From positions 124,001 through 188,000 of the forward strand of contig NZ_JAJNQN010000002.1 in the NCBI RefSeq assembly GCF_022227845.1: a DNA stretch of 64,000 nucleotides, given 5' to 3'. Positions 27,740-36,782 of the stretch are shown here, in pieces (the first letter of the stretch is position 1; the number at the start of each line of letters is the position of its first letter). The notes beneath the pieces were generated by a model, which was not told the DNA's origin, searched no databases, and saw only the letters and a program-made list of their open reading frames with translations. Made by a program: the position numbers and the translations under genes. This stretch comes from Ectothiorhodospira lacustris. Its GTDB lineage: Bacteria > Pseudomonadota > Gammaproteobacteria > Ectothiorhodospirales > Ectothiorhodospiraceae.

Positions 27740-30226
27740 TCAGTACACATCACGCCGATAGCGGGCATCCGTTGACAGGGTTTCGAACCTTTCTTCGCCC
27801 AGAATCTCCCGGAGGGCCTCATCCACCGCCGGCGCCATGGTCAGGGCACTGCCGCAAACCAGCACCACCGCCCCCTCGTCCACCCAACGGATCAAGTCCT
27901 CGGCATGGTCCCGCAACTGATGCTGGACATACTCCCGCTGTTCCCCGTCCCGGGAAAAGGCCAGGGATAGCATGGGTAGTCCACCCTGGGCCTGCCAGCT
28001 TCGGATCTCGTCCTCGTAGTAGAAATCATAGGCCCGCTGGCGCTCCCCGAAGACCAGCCAGTTGGTTTGCTGCCCGGCGGTGATCCGCGCCACCAGGTGG
28101 GCACGCAAGGCGGCCAGGCCGGTCCCGTTGCCGATCAGGATCAAGGGACGGGTCTCCTGGTCGAGACGGAAATTGCGATTGGGACGAAGGCGCAGGGACA
28201 CCAACTGCCCCGGCTCCAGCGTGGCCGTGAGATAGCCCGATCCCAGGCCCAGTCGACCGTCCTCGCCACGGACCTGCCGCACCAGCAGGTTCAGACAGCC
28301 TTCGGCGGGCACGGAGGCGATGGAATACAGGCGAGTGACTTCGTGTCCCCCGGTGACGGCGGCGGGGACATGCACCGCCACCAGATCACCGGCCTGCCAG
28401 TGTGCATCCGCCCCCGGGTCCGGCCTGAAGGACAGGTGAAAAGTGGAACCGCCCACGGAACCGGGATTGAGTTCCCGCCGCTCCGTCAGGGTCCAGGAAG
28501 TCGGTGGCGACATCTCCCCATTCATGTCCATTTCCGCAGCTCCCAGGGAACGGAGCAATACCTGCCACTGGCCCAGGGCGGCGGGCTCGGTACTGTCCAC
28601 CTCCACCCGGGGGGCCACGGCGATGGCGTCGCAGGATCGCAGCCATTCATCCAGGGCGCGGCCGAAGGCGCAGAAGTGGCAGTAACCCCGGTCGCCCAGA
28701 GCCAGCAGGGCATATTCCATTGCGCTCAAATCCGGATGCTGCCGGTCCATCAGGCGGGCAAAGGGACGGGCCGGATCGGGGGACTCACCTTCCCCGTAAG
28801 TGGAGGCGATGAACAGCACGCGCCCCATATCCTTGAGGTCATTCGGGGTCAGGGTGCCCAGTGGGTGGACTGTCACGGCAAGACCGGCGGCCTGGAACGC
28901 ACCGGCCGTCTTCCAGGCCTGGGTCTCGGCGTTGCCGGTCTGGCTGGCGAAGACCACGTGGATACGCTCGCCCTCCCCGGCCCCGCTGTCACCCGCGGGT
29001 TTCAGACCGGCCTGAAGCAGGGCCGACCGGGTCACACCGGCCTTGCGACGGCGATCGATATACAGCACCAGTCCCGTGATGGCGAACAGGGGCATGATCA
29101 GACTGGCCACCATCATGGCGATGCGGCCGGGCATGCCGAAGAACGAACCGCTGTGCAGCGGCAGCATGCTGGACATGAGCTTTTCATTCAGGGGACGGTC
29201 CGCATAGCGGACATGGCTTTGCACGTCGCCGGTACCGGCCGCCAGGGTCAGGCGGTTCCAGGCCCGATCATGGGCCGGCCGGGGGTCGAAATACATGAAC
29301 GGGTACTCCCCCCCTGGCTGGGGCAGACGCAGGGTGGCGGTGGAATAGCCCAGAGGTACCGCCTGCTCGAAGGCCTGCCAGATAGCGTTCACCTGTGCAA
29401 AGCGGTCAGCCGCCGGCTCCCGGGGCGAAGACGCCTCACGGCCCATGCGGCCACGGGGAGCCTCTTCCCCGCTCCGGGCACCGCCGGCCCGGGCCTCGGC
29501 GTTACCCTCCTGGGCGGGCTGCGGCGGACCCGGGCGCACCGGCATGGGGACACCGCTGAGCTCATGCAGACCCGCCCGGTACCAGTCATAGGACCAGTAC
29601 AGCCCCGTCAGGGCTGCCAGCAGGTAGAGGGGCAGCACCCAGGTACCCACCACCCCGTGCATGCTGGAGACGAACCCGCGCCCCGAGCGGCGAAAACTGA
29701 AGGTGAACCAGCCGGCCAGGGCCTTCCAGGACCGGGGCCAGCGCAGGTAGATGCCCGACAGCACCAGGATGATCAGCATGATGGTGGCCGCCCCGGTGAT
29801 CTGCTTGCCCACGTCCCCCATCAGCAGCCAGCGATGCAGGCGCTGCAGGGTGAGGAAAAAGGCCTGTCCCTTGAGTTCGGCGCCGATCAGTTCCCCGGTG
29901 TAGGGGTTGAAATAGTGATTGACCCCGCGGCGGGCCTGCGGCCCGTCACCGGCCACGTTCACGGTGGCCGCATCCCGGGGATCGGAAGACAGGCTCAGGG
30001 CATTGATCTGCCGTTCCGGCAGGGCCTGCTGGGCCTGTCGCAGCAGGGCTTCCGGGGACAGGCGTTGTGTGTCCGGGGGCTCCACCCGCAGGACATCACT
30101 GTTGATGGCGCGGATGATCTCCCGCTCGAAGGTCAGCATTCCCCCGGTCACGCCCAGGATGATCAACACGACACCGACCGTGATGCCCATGAACCAGTGA
30201 AGCTGGAACCAGAGTTTGCGTAGCAT
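27740..30226 (-). CDS. PepSY-TM / sulfite-reductase-type flavoprotein fusion
   Basis: This 828-residue fusion begins with a PepSY-associated membrane module (helices near 10-32, 135-155, 185-205 and 345-365) and continues with a flavodoxin domain starting at IHVVFASQTGNAETQAWKTAG (about residue 395). FAD- and NAD(P)-binding domains follow, as in sulfite reductase flavoprotein (TRLYSIAS; PLILIGNGTGLAALRAHL). Such fusions are found beside TonB receptors and are thought to reduce ferric siderophores or other metal complexes at the inner membrane. The TonB receptor gene directly upstream fits this. The start at 30226 (MLRKLWFQLHWFMG) is chosen from the PepSY-TM pattern; the frame stays open 103 codons further upstream into the receptor gene. 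Confidence 0.85.
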   Translation of the reverse strand: MLRKLWFQLHWFMGITVGVVLIILGVTGGMLTFEREIIRAINSDVLRVEPPDTQRLSPEALLRQAQQALPERQINALSLSSDPRDAATVNVAGDGPQARRGVNHYFNPYTGELIGAELKGQAFFLTLQRLHRWLLMGDVGKQITGAATIMLIILVLSGIYLRWPRSWKALAGWFTFSFRRSGRGFVSSMHGVVGTWVLPLYLLAALTGLYWSYDWYRAGLHELSGVPMPVRPGPPQPAQEGNAEARAGGARSGEEAPRGRMGREASSPREPAADRFAQVNAIWQAFEQAVPLGYSTATLRLPQPGGEYPFMYFDPRPAHDRAWNRLTLAAGTGDVQSHVRYADRPLNEKLMSSMLPLHSGSFFGMPGRIAMMVASLIMPLFAITGLVLYIDRRRKAGVTRSALLQAGLKPAGDSGAGEGERIHVVFASQTGNAETQAWKTAGAFQAAGLAVTVHPLGTLTPNDLKDMGRVLFIASTYGEGESPDPARPFARLMDRQHPDLSAMEYALLALGDRGYCHFCAFGRALDEWLRSCDAIAVAPRVEVDSTEPAALGQWQVLLRSLGAAEMDMNGEMSPPTSWTLTERRELNPGSVGGSTFHLSFRPDPGADAHWQAGDLVAVHVPAAVTGGHEVTRLYSIASVPAEGCLNLLVRQVRGEDGRLGLGSGYLTATLEPGQLVSLRLRPNRNFRLDQETRPLILIGNGTGLAALRAHLVARITAGQQTNWLVFGERQRAYDFYYEDEIRSWQAQGGLPMLSLAFSRDGEQREYVQHQLRDHAEDLIRWVDEGAVVLVCGSALTMAPAVDEALREILGEERFETLSTDARYRRDVY

Positions 30227-30419
30227 GGAAGAATGTGCCTGTGCATGGAGAAGGAAAGGCGAAGAAAACACGGCCGAATACATGAGTCCCATGGGCGCCG
30301 GCCTGCGGGCGAAGATCGCCGTCGGTGCCCTCAGGCAAGGTCCTTCGCCGTCTTGGGCCGCTCCCACAGGGATGGCCCCCGGGGATTGACTCCCATCGGG
30401 GGCCGGCATCCGCTTTGGA

Positions 30420-32675
30420 TCAGAAGTCGTAGGTGGCGGACAGCCACAGACTCCGCCGGTCCAGATACACCCCGCTGGTGGCGGCAGCGGTCTGGGTGTA
30501 CCGGTAGGCGTGGTAGATCTGACCGTCGTGGACATAGGTGTCCGATTTGCCGAAGTCCTTGTCCAGCAGGTTGTAGACGGTGCCGGTCAGACGTACCCGA
30601 TCGGACATGCGATAGGTGGCGCCCAGATTGAACACGGCGTAGCTGTCCAGCTTGTTACCCAGTTGCTGATACAGGGAAAGGTTCTGACCGGAGGTGGGCA
30701 GCCCGCCGCTAAACCGCTCCCTGGATGAATAGAGCTCCCCGTCCAGGCGGGCTGACAGCCGGTCGCTGACATCCCACAGCAATCGGGTGGTCAGGGCGTG
30801 CTCCGGCGTGTTGGTCAGCAGCAGGCCCTTCTGGTCACCGGAACGGATCTCGGTGTCCGTGTAGGTATAGCCGCCACTGATCTCCCAGGCCGGTGCAAAG
30901 CGATAACGGGCGCTCAGTTCCACCCCCTGGGAGATGGCGCGATCGATGTTCACCGACTGGGAGAAATCTTCCTGCTCGGTGAAGTTGCCGATGCTCAGAC
31001 AGCCCGGTGTCCCGGCATGCGGCTGGTTGCCGTTCCCATCCACATACTGGCAGTTGAGGATCCCTTCACCGCCGGCAATCCGATCGGTGAAGCGGGTATG
31101 GAAGAGAGTGGCATCCGCGGACAGGCCGGCCCGATTGTCAAAGCTCGCGCCCAGCTCATAGTTGGTGGTCTTTTCCGGCTTGAGATGGGGAGAACCGATG
31201 GTGATGGTCCGCCCCTGGTTGGTAAAACCGGTAATGCCGTCATGGAGCTGGTTCAGGGTGGGGGTCTTGTACCCCCGGCCGACGCCGCCCTTCAGGGTCC
31301 ACTGATCATCGGTCTTCCAGACCAGGTAGGCGCGGGGGCTGAAGTGTGCGTCGAAGGCGTCATGATTTTCATAGCGGGCCCCCAGGGTGAGGGCCAGATC
31401 ATGTCTGAGCCACCACTCGTCCTCGACGAAGACCGACCAATTGCTCTGCTCGAAGGCCTCGCTGCCTGCCGCGCCGTCTTCCAGCCTGGAATCCACATAC
31501 TGTCCACCCAGGGTCAGCATGTGATCCCCGGCGGGCATCACCCACTTGCCGTCCACCACCAGGTCGCGGTTCTCCAACAGCCGGGGTTCGCCACCCACGG
31601 CCTCATAGCCATAGTCCGGCGCACTGCCCGCAGGCAGGGTGCGCCCCAAGGTCTCCGTGGTGATGCGGGTCACGCTGCCTTCCAGGGTACCGGCCTCGAA
31701 ATGACCGCGATAACCCAGCACGGCCTGGTCCCGATTGAAGCGCAGCTCATCTTCATAACCCCAGACCGTACCGGGTTGAGGGGCGCAGGTATTGCGGTTG
31801 GTGCCATCCAGGGTGCCCAGACGACAGTTTTCGTTGGAATAGGTCTGACGGGCACGTTCCAGATCCAGCCAGACCTGCTGATCGTCCACAGGCGTCAGGG
31901 TCAGACGACCGCCCAGGGAGTGGATCCGCGCCTCCGGCGGGCGGGGATCACGCCCGGCACTGTTTTCGATCAACCGGTCCGAGGCATCCCGGTCGAACAA
32001 GCGCCCACGGACCTGCAGACCCAGCCGGTCCTCCACCAGCGGTCCGGTGGTGAAGACGCTGATGCTGGAGCTGTTGCCGGCACTCCGATCTTCCTGGAAG
32101 GTGTTTTCCACCGTGACGCTGCCCCCCCACTGTCGGCTGACCGGGCGGGTGATGATGTTGATCACCCCGCCCATGGCGTCCGATCCATACAGGGTGGACA
32201 TGGGGCCACGGATTACCTCGATGCGCTCAATGGCCGACAGCGGCGGCAGGAAGCTGGTGGAGGTCTCGCCGAAGCCATTGGGGGTGACATTGCCTGAGGT
32301 GTTCTGGCGGCGACCATCGATCAGGATCAGGGTGTATTCACTGGGCAGGCCGCGGATACCGATGTTCAGTCCGCCGGTCTTGCCCACGCCCGCCCGCACA
32401 TCCACCCCCGGCACATCCGCCAGGGCCTCGGCCAGATTGGAAAAACGTTTCTGCTCCAGATCCTCCCGGGTCACCACCGAGATGCTGGCGGGGGCATCCC
32501 GCAGCGCCTGCTCAAAACCCGCGGCACTGATGACGGTGATCTCGTCCAGCTGGAGGGTTTCCGAAGCCAGGACGGAACCGGCCATACTCCCCAGGGCCAG
32601 GGCCACGGCGGTCCTGAGCATCCGGGGGCGAAGGGTCGGAAATGAAGATGCCGAGGGTCGAGCGGGTGAAACCAT
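30420..32675 (-). CDS. TonB-dependent outer-membrane receptor
   Basis: This 751-residue receptor has a signal peptide ending SVLASE, a TonB box-like DEITVISA, a plug domain with RIEVIRGPMSTLYGSDAMGGVINIITR, and a beta-barrel ending LWLSATYDF. The plug pattern (GLNIGIRGLPSEYTLILIDG) resembles FepA/BfrA/IroN-type ferric siderophore receptors, but the ligand is not clear from the sequence. The next gene downstream is the PepSY/flavoprotein reductase. A 14-of-19 Fur-box match lies about 140 bases upstream. The ATG at 32675 with GGGAG 10 bases upstream is used. Confidence 0.93.
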   Translation of the reverse strand: MVSPARPSASSFPTLRPRMLRTAVALALGSMAGSVLASETLQLDEITVISAAGFEQALRDAPASISVVTREDLEQKRFSNLAEALADVPGVDVRAGVGKTGGLNIGIRGLPSEYTLILIDGRRQNTSGNVTPNGFGETSTSFLPPLSAIERIEVIRGPMSTLYGSDAMGGVINIITRPVSRQWGGSVTVENTFQEDRSAGNSSSISVFTTGPLVEDRLGLQVRGRLFDRDASDRLIENSAGRDPRPPEARIHSLGGRLTLTPVDDQQVWLDLERARQTYSNENCRLGTLDGTNRNTCAPQPGTVWGYEDELRFNRDQAVLGYRGHFEAGTLEGSVTRITTETLGRTLPAGSAPDYGYEAVGGEPRLLENRDLVVDGKWVMPAGDHMLTLGGQYVDSRLEDGAAGSEAFEQSNWSVFVEDEWWLRHDLALTLGARYENHDAFDAHFSPRAYLVWKTDDQWTLKGGVGRGYKTPTLNQLHDGITGFTNQGRTITIGSPHLKPEKTTNYELGASFDNRAGLSADATLFHTRFTDRIAGGEGILNCQYVDGNGNQPHAGTPGCLSIGNFTEQEDFSQSVNIDRAISQGVELSARYRFAPAWEISGGYTYTDTEIRSGDQKGLLLTNTPEHALTTRLLWDVSDRLSARLDGELYSSRERFSGGLPTSGQNLSLYQQLGNKLDSYAVFNLGATYRMSDRVRLTGTVYNLLDKDFGKSDTYVHDGQIYHAYRYTQTAAATSGVYLDRRSLWLSATYDF

Positions 32676-32813
32676 GACGTGAAAACTCCCATTTCATGCG
32701 GGTTGAACTGTTCTGGCAGGCTGCATGCCCTGACCTGGAGACATCCCGCGTCAGGGACAGGACTGGCTGGCTGACAGCAACAGGAGGAAGAAATAAGGGT
32801 GCGAATGCTAATC

Positions 32814-32832
32814 GATATCAATTAATATTATC
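32814..32832. promoter_or_regulatory. Fur-box candidate
   Basis: Read on the minus strand, GATAATATTAATTGATATC matches the 19-base Fur consensus GATAATGATAATCATTATC in 14 positions. It lies between the divergent TonB receptor (start 32675) and baeR (start about 32912), in the AT-rich core of the gap, where it could control the receptor and the reductase gene. Binding is not shown. Confidence 0.6.
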
Positions 32833-32911
32833 AGCAACCGTCCCCCTTCCTGCGGCTCGGGCGGCGCACCTTCACACAATCTCCACAATTGACGAGACTC
32901 CTGCCCGCGGC

Positions 32912-33649
32912 ATGCCTGCTTTCCCTGACCCCCACCCCAACATTCCTCCCGTGACCACCGCCCATGTGCTGGTGGTGGAAGACGAACCCAAGATCGCCGG
33001 CCTGCTCTCGGATTACCTGCATCGGGACCACTACACGGTCAGCCTGCTGGACAGCGGGCAGCCGGTGATGGACAGGCTTCGTGCCGCCCCCCCCAACCTG
33101 ATCCTGCTGGACATCATGCTGCCCGACATGGACGGGATGCGCCTGTGCCGGGAGATCCGGCAGATATCCACCGTGCCCATCATCATGCTCACCGCCCGGA
33201 TCGAGGAAGCCGATCGGCTCAGGGGCTTTGAACTGGGCGCGGATGACTATGTCTGCAAGCCGTTCAGTCCCCGGGAGGTCATGGCCCGGGTCCGGGCCCT
33301 GCTGCGCCGGGCGGGACAGGAGCCGATACCATCGACGATGAGTACCGGAGACACCCGGGGACTGCATCTTGAACCCACCTGTCACCGGGCCGTATTCAAC
33401 GGCCGGGAACTCACGCTCACCCCCGTGGAATTTCGTCTGCTGCAACAGTTCCATGGCCATCCGAACACCGTCCTGAGCCGGGAAAACCTGCTCGACAGTC
33501 TCTACGATGACCATAGAGTGGTGACGGCACGCACGGTGGACAGCCACATCAAGAACCTGCGCAGGAAACTGCAGGCCGTCGCGCCGGGACACCGCCTGAT
33601 CCAGGCGGTCTATGGTGTCGGCTACCGTTTCACCTCCTTGGCACCCTGA
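32912..33649 (+). CDS. baeR: Response regulator, BaeR type
   Basis: This OmpR-class regulator of about 245 residues has a receiver domain with the phospho-acceptor Asp in LILLDIMLPDMDG, and Lys in VCKPFSPREVMARV. The C-terminal winged helix contains LTPVEFRLLQQF and ARTVDSHIKNLRRKL. REIRQISTVPIIMLTARIEEADRLRGFELGADDYVC follows E. coli BaeR closely. BaeSR responds to envelope stress and controls efflux pumps. The start is uncertain: ATG 32912 or GTG 32951. The sensor baeS follows. Confidence 0.88.
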   Translation: MPAFPDPHPNIPPVTTAHVLVVEDEPKIAGLLSDYLHRDHYTVSLLDSGQPVMDRLRAAPPNLILLDIMLPDMDGMRLCREIRQISTVPIIMLTARIEEADRLRGFELGADDYVCKPFSPREVMARVRALLRRAGQEPIPSTMSTGDTRGLHLEPTCHRAVFNGRELTLTPVEFRLLQQFHGHPNTVLSRENLLDSLYDDHRVVTARTVDSHIKNLRRKLQAVAPGHRLIQAVYGVGYRFTSLAP

Positions 33650-35060
33650 ATCATTGGCTCAACTTCACCCACCCGCCCCTGGGCTGCGCACCAAGCTGTT
33701 TCTCGCCATGGTGATCACCTTCACCATCCTGACCCTGGCCATCATGGGCACCACGCGCCTGAGCTTTCAGCACGGACTGGCGGGGTATCTGGCGCAGGTG
33801 GAGCAGGAACAGGCGCATAATTTCACCCGCACCCTGGCGGCGTATTACCGGGTCAACGGCAGTTGGGAGTCCCTGGTACAAAATCCGCGCCTGTGGGGGC
33901 GCCTGCAGCGGATGGCCGACGGCGCGCCGCCGGCCTATCCGTCCGAAGACGCGGTACTCCAGGATCTGATCCGGCGACCGGGACGTCTTGCCCTGCTGGA
34001 TGAGACGGGCCGCAGGCTGATCGGACCGCCCCTGCCGTTCCCGGACGAGGGCAAGCGTTACCCGGTGCAGGTGGACGGCACCACCGTGGGCATCCTGTAT
34101 GTGATGCCGTCCAGCCACATCACCGACGGGCTGGCCCAGCAATTCGAGCGTCAGCAGGAACGGATCCTGGGCCTCATCGGCCTGATCGCCCTGCTGGTGG
34201 CCGCCATCGCCTCCTACCTGCTGGCCAACCGCCTGCTGGGTCCGCTGCAAGCCCTGACGGGCGGCACCCGCGCCCTGACCACGGGGGACTACTCGGCACG
34301 GGTACGGCTGCGCACCCGGGATGAATTCCAGACCCTGGCCGAGGACTTCAACCAGCTGGCCCTCACCCTGGCGCGAAATGAAGCGGCCCGGCGCCGCTGG
34401 ATCGCCGACATCTCCCATGAACTGCGTACCCCCCTGTCGGTACTGAGGGGAGAAATGGAGGCGCTGGAAGACGGCATCCGCACGCTGGACCTGCAGGCCC
34501 TCCAGTCACTGCAGACAGAGGCGGCCCTGCTGGGAAAACTGGTGGATGACCTCTATCAGCTGGCCCTGTGCGATGTGGGCTGCCTGGACTGTCACCGGGA
34601 AAGCGTGGACATGATCGCCCTGCTGCGGGAGACCGCGGTCCAGCACCAGACCCGTTTCACCCAGCAACGGCTGACCATCACCCAGGCACTGCCGCCCGCC
34701 CCGGCCTTCGTCCAGGCCGACCCGACCCGCCTGAAGCAGTTACTGAACAACCTGCTGGAAAACACCCTGCGCTACACGGACCCCGGCGGCAGACTGCATG
34801 TGGAGGCCCGGCAACAGGATCGGCAGCTCATCATCACCCTGGATGACACCGCCCCCGGCGTGCCCGCGGACGCCCTGCCCCTGCTGTTCGAACACCTGTT
34901 CCGGGTGGAGCCCTCCCGCAGCCGGCGCCACGGCGGCGCAGGCCTGGGGCTGGCCCTGTGCCGACGCATCGTGGAAGGTCACGGGGGCCGGATCACCGCC
35001 GCGCCTTCCCTCCTGGGGGGACTGCGGATCAGCGTCTGCCTGCCGCTGACCAGGCCGTGA
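33612..35060 (+). CDS. baeS: Sensor histidine kinase, BaeS type
   Basis: This 482-residue sensor kinase has a first membrane helix (LRTKLFLAMVITFTILTLAIM), a periplasmic sensor of about 125 residues (RLSFQHGLAGYL start, as in BaeS), a second helix (IGLIALLVAAIASYLLA), HAMP, the dimerisation His in DISHELRTPLSVL, and an ATPase domain with NNLLENTLRYT and GGAGLGLALCRRI. The ATG at 33612 overlaps the end of baeR by 38 bases; a TTG at 33654 just after the baeR stop is an alternative. With baeR it forms an envelope-stress two-component system. Confidence 0.9.
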   Translation: MVSATVSPPWHPESLAQLHPPAPGLRTKLFLAMVITFTILTLAIMGTTRLSFQHGLAGYLAQVEQEQAHNFTRTLAAYYRVNGSWESLVQNPRLWGRLQRMADGAPPAYPSEDAVLQDLIRRPGRLALLDETGRRLIGPPLPFPDEGKRYPVQVDGTTVGILYVMPSSHITDGLAQQFERQQERILGLIGLIALLVAAIASYLLANRLLGPLQALTGGTRALTTGDYSARVRLRTRDEFQTLAEDFNQLALTLARNEAARRRWIADISHELRTPLSVLRGEMEALEDGIRTLDLQALQSLQTEAALLGKLVDDLYQLALCDVGCLDCHRESVDMIALLRETAVQHQTRFTQQRLTITQALPPAPAFVQADPTRLKQLLNNLLENTLRYTDPGGRLHVEARQQDRQLIITLDDTAPGVPADALPLLFEHLFRVEPSRSRRHGGAGLGLALCRRIVEGHGGRITAAPSLLGGLRISVCLPLTRP

Positions 35061-35081
35061 CCGGCGGGTTGTTTCCCGCGA

Positions 35082-35429
35082 TCAGTCCAGCACACCGTGC
35101 TCCGGCAACAGGCGATAGCGCCGTTTGCCGTCCGGGTATGCCGACTCCAGCAGCATGACGGTATCACCCACCGCAGGCGGACGGCCCAGTACCTGGACCC
35201 GGGTTTCCTCGCCGGTTTCCAGACGGACCCGCAGGGTCACCAGGGTGACGGACTGACCGGAGCGCAGTCCGGTGGCGGTGCCTTCGTTGACCTCCAGCAC
35301 CGTCGCGCTCACCTGTCCCGTGACCGGGGCACCCCGGGGCAGCAGCCACAGCCCGGCCACCAGGGCAAACCCCATGACCACCACCAGAAACCTCAGGCGG
35401 TTGCTCACATAACCAAACCCATCGGCCAT
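35082..35429 (-). CDS. Unknown protein with one membrane segment
   Basis: The 115-residue product has one membrane helix near the N-terminus (RFLVVVMGFALVAGLWLL) and a small beta-rich soluble part (VTGQVSATVLEVNEGTATGL, VTLVTLRVRLETGEETRVQVLG) that could be an OB or similar fold; no family was recognised. The second of two close ATGs (35429) is chosen because GGAGG then has 7-base spacing. It follows uppP by 23 bases on the same strand and may be co-transcribed with it. Confidence 0.7.
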   Translation of the reverse strand: MADGFGYVSNRLRFLVVVMGFALVAGLWLLPRGAPVTGQVSATVLEVNEGTATGLRSGQSVTLVTLRVRLETGEETRVQVLGRPPAVGDTVMLLESAYPDGKRRYRLLPEHGVLD

Positions 35430-35452
35430 GGCCATCCCTCCCCGGACAGGAC

Positions 35453-36253
35453 CTACCAGAACATGAAGATCAGGAATGCCCCCAGCAGCAGCCGGTAGAT
35501 GACGAAGGGCAAAAAGCTCATCCGAGCCAGCAGCTTGAGGAACAGGTGAATGCACAGATAGGCGCTGACCCCGGCCACCAGGGCGCCGATCAGAATCATC
35601 GACCAGGCGACGTTTTCCTCCGGGGCCTGGATGAGTCCCCAGGTCTCATAGCCGCCCGCCAGGGCGATGATGGGAATGGAAAGCAGGAAGGAGTAGCGGG
35701 CCGCCGCCTGACGATTGAACCCCATGAACAGGGCAGCGGTCATGGTGGCGCCGGAGCGGGAGACCCCGGGGATCAGGGCCAGGGCCTGGGCCAGGCCGAT
35801 CACCAGCACGTCCAGCCAGCCGATCTGGTACTCATCCCGGCGCCGCCGACCCACCCAGTCCGCCAGCCCCAGCAGCAGGGCGAAGGTGATGGTGGTGAAG
35901 ATGATCACCTCCACCGAACGCAGGCTGGTGGAGATCACGTCGTGGAAGAGGAGCCCCGCCAGGCCCGCCGGAATGGTCCCCAGACCCACGGCCCAGGCCA
36001 GCTTGGCATCCGGGGTAAAGCCCCGCCCCACCAGCGACCCGGCCCAGTGGGTGGCCATGCGACGCAGCTCGACCCGAAAATAGAGGATCACGGCGGCCAG
36101 ACTGCCCACATGGGTGGCCACGTCGAAGGTGAGCCCCTGATCCTCCCAGGCGGTGAGCTCGGGCACCAGGATCAGGTGGGCGGCGCTGGAAATGGGGAGG
36201 AATTCCGTCAGGCCCTGTACCAGGGCAAGGATCAGGGTCTGAAAGAGATCCAA
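35453..36253 (-). CDS. uppP: Undecaprenyl-diphosphatase
   Basis: UppP (BacA) removes a phosphate from undecaprenyl diphosphate in the inner membrane, so that the lipid carrier for cell-wall building blocks can be reused; overexpression gives bacitracin resistance. The 266-residue protein has about eight membrane helices and the two catalytic motifs QGLTEFLPISSAAH near the N-terminus and IPGVSRSGATMTAAL near residue 165. It ends 23 bases before the small unknown membrane protein. Confidence 0.95.
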   Translation of the reverse strand: MDLFQTLILALVQGLTEFLPISSAAHLILVPELTAWEDQGLTFDVATHVGSLAAVILYFRVELRRMATHWAGSLVGRGFTPDAKLAWAVGLGTIPAGLAGLLFHDVISTSLRSVEVIIFTTITFALLLGLADWVGRRRRDEYQIGWLDVLVIGLAQALALIPGVSRSGATMTAALFMGFNRQAAARYSFLLSIPIIALAGGYETWGLIQAPEENVAWSMILIGALVAGVSAYLCIHLFLKLLARMSFLPFVIYRLLLGAFLIFMFW

Positions 36254-36379
36254 GGGAAGGCTCCATTCGTGGGTTCCGGGGGAACATTATCCGTGCCACG
36301 CCCCGTTTGAACAGCCCTTCTCTCTGCTTGCCTTTCTTCCATGGGGCCGGTTGCGCAACGCACCTGTCGTCACACCCAT

Positions 36380-36640
36380 GAATCTCCCGCCGTCACTCCT
36401 GCAATCTCTTGCTGTCGCTCCTGCAAATCTTTGCCGTCGCTCCCGCGCAAGCGGGAGCCCATAATGCCCAAGTCCGTCCCTGGATTCCCGCTTTTGCGGG
36501 AATGACGTCATTAAAGGCCAGCATCAATGTTGGACACCCCCGGGTTCCCGCTTGCGCGGGAATGACGTCATTGAAACCAGGCATCAATGTTGGCCCCCCG
36601 GGTTCCCGCTTTCGCGGGAATGACGTCACTGAAACCAGCC
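36380..36640. repeat. dRS3-like hairpins in tandem ~60-bp units
   Basis: The 529-base gap between uppP and sbcC holds repeats of GGGTTCCCGCTT.GCGGGAATGACGTCA followed by a spacer with GCATCAATGTTGG. Two full units of about 60 bases and a partial one lie between 36480 and 36640; degenerate CTCCTGCAA copies precede them at 36385-36440. The remaining 36641-36782 contains short open frames but nothing recognisable. Confidence 0.82.
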
Positions 36641-36782
36641 ATCCAAAACGCCCAGAGCGCCATGGACATCGCCACCGCTTGCGATGGGCTCGCGGGAACG
36701 GCTACATCGCTGCACAAGCAGGTCCAGGGCTACAAGACATGAGTTCGGGCCGGCGCTTACCTGACGAAGCGCGACGGCAGGA

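Noticed and set aside
28067-30223. Long plus-strand open frame opposite the PepSY/flavoprotein gene
   Set aside because: Shadow of a well-supported gene; composition is Gly/His/Gln-rich.
30227-30535. Longer N-terminus for the PepSY/flavoprotein gene
   Set aside because: The extra 103 codons overlap the receptor gene's 3' end and read as Pro/Thr-rich out-of-frame sequence; the PepSY module begins at 30226.
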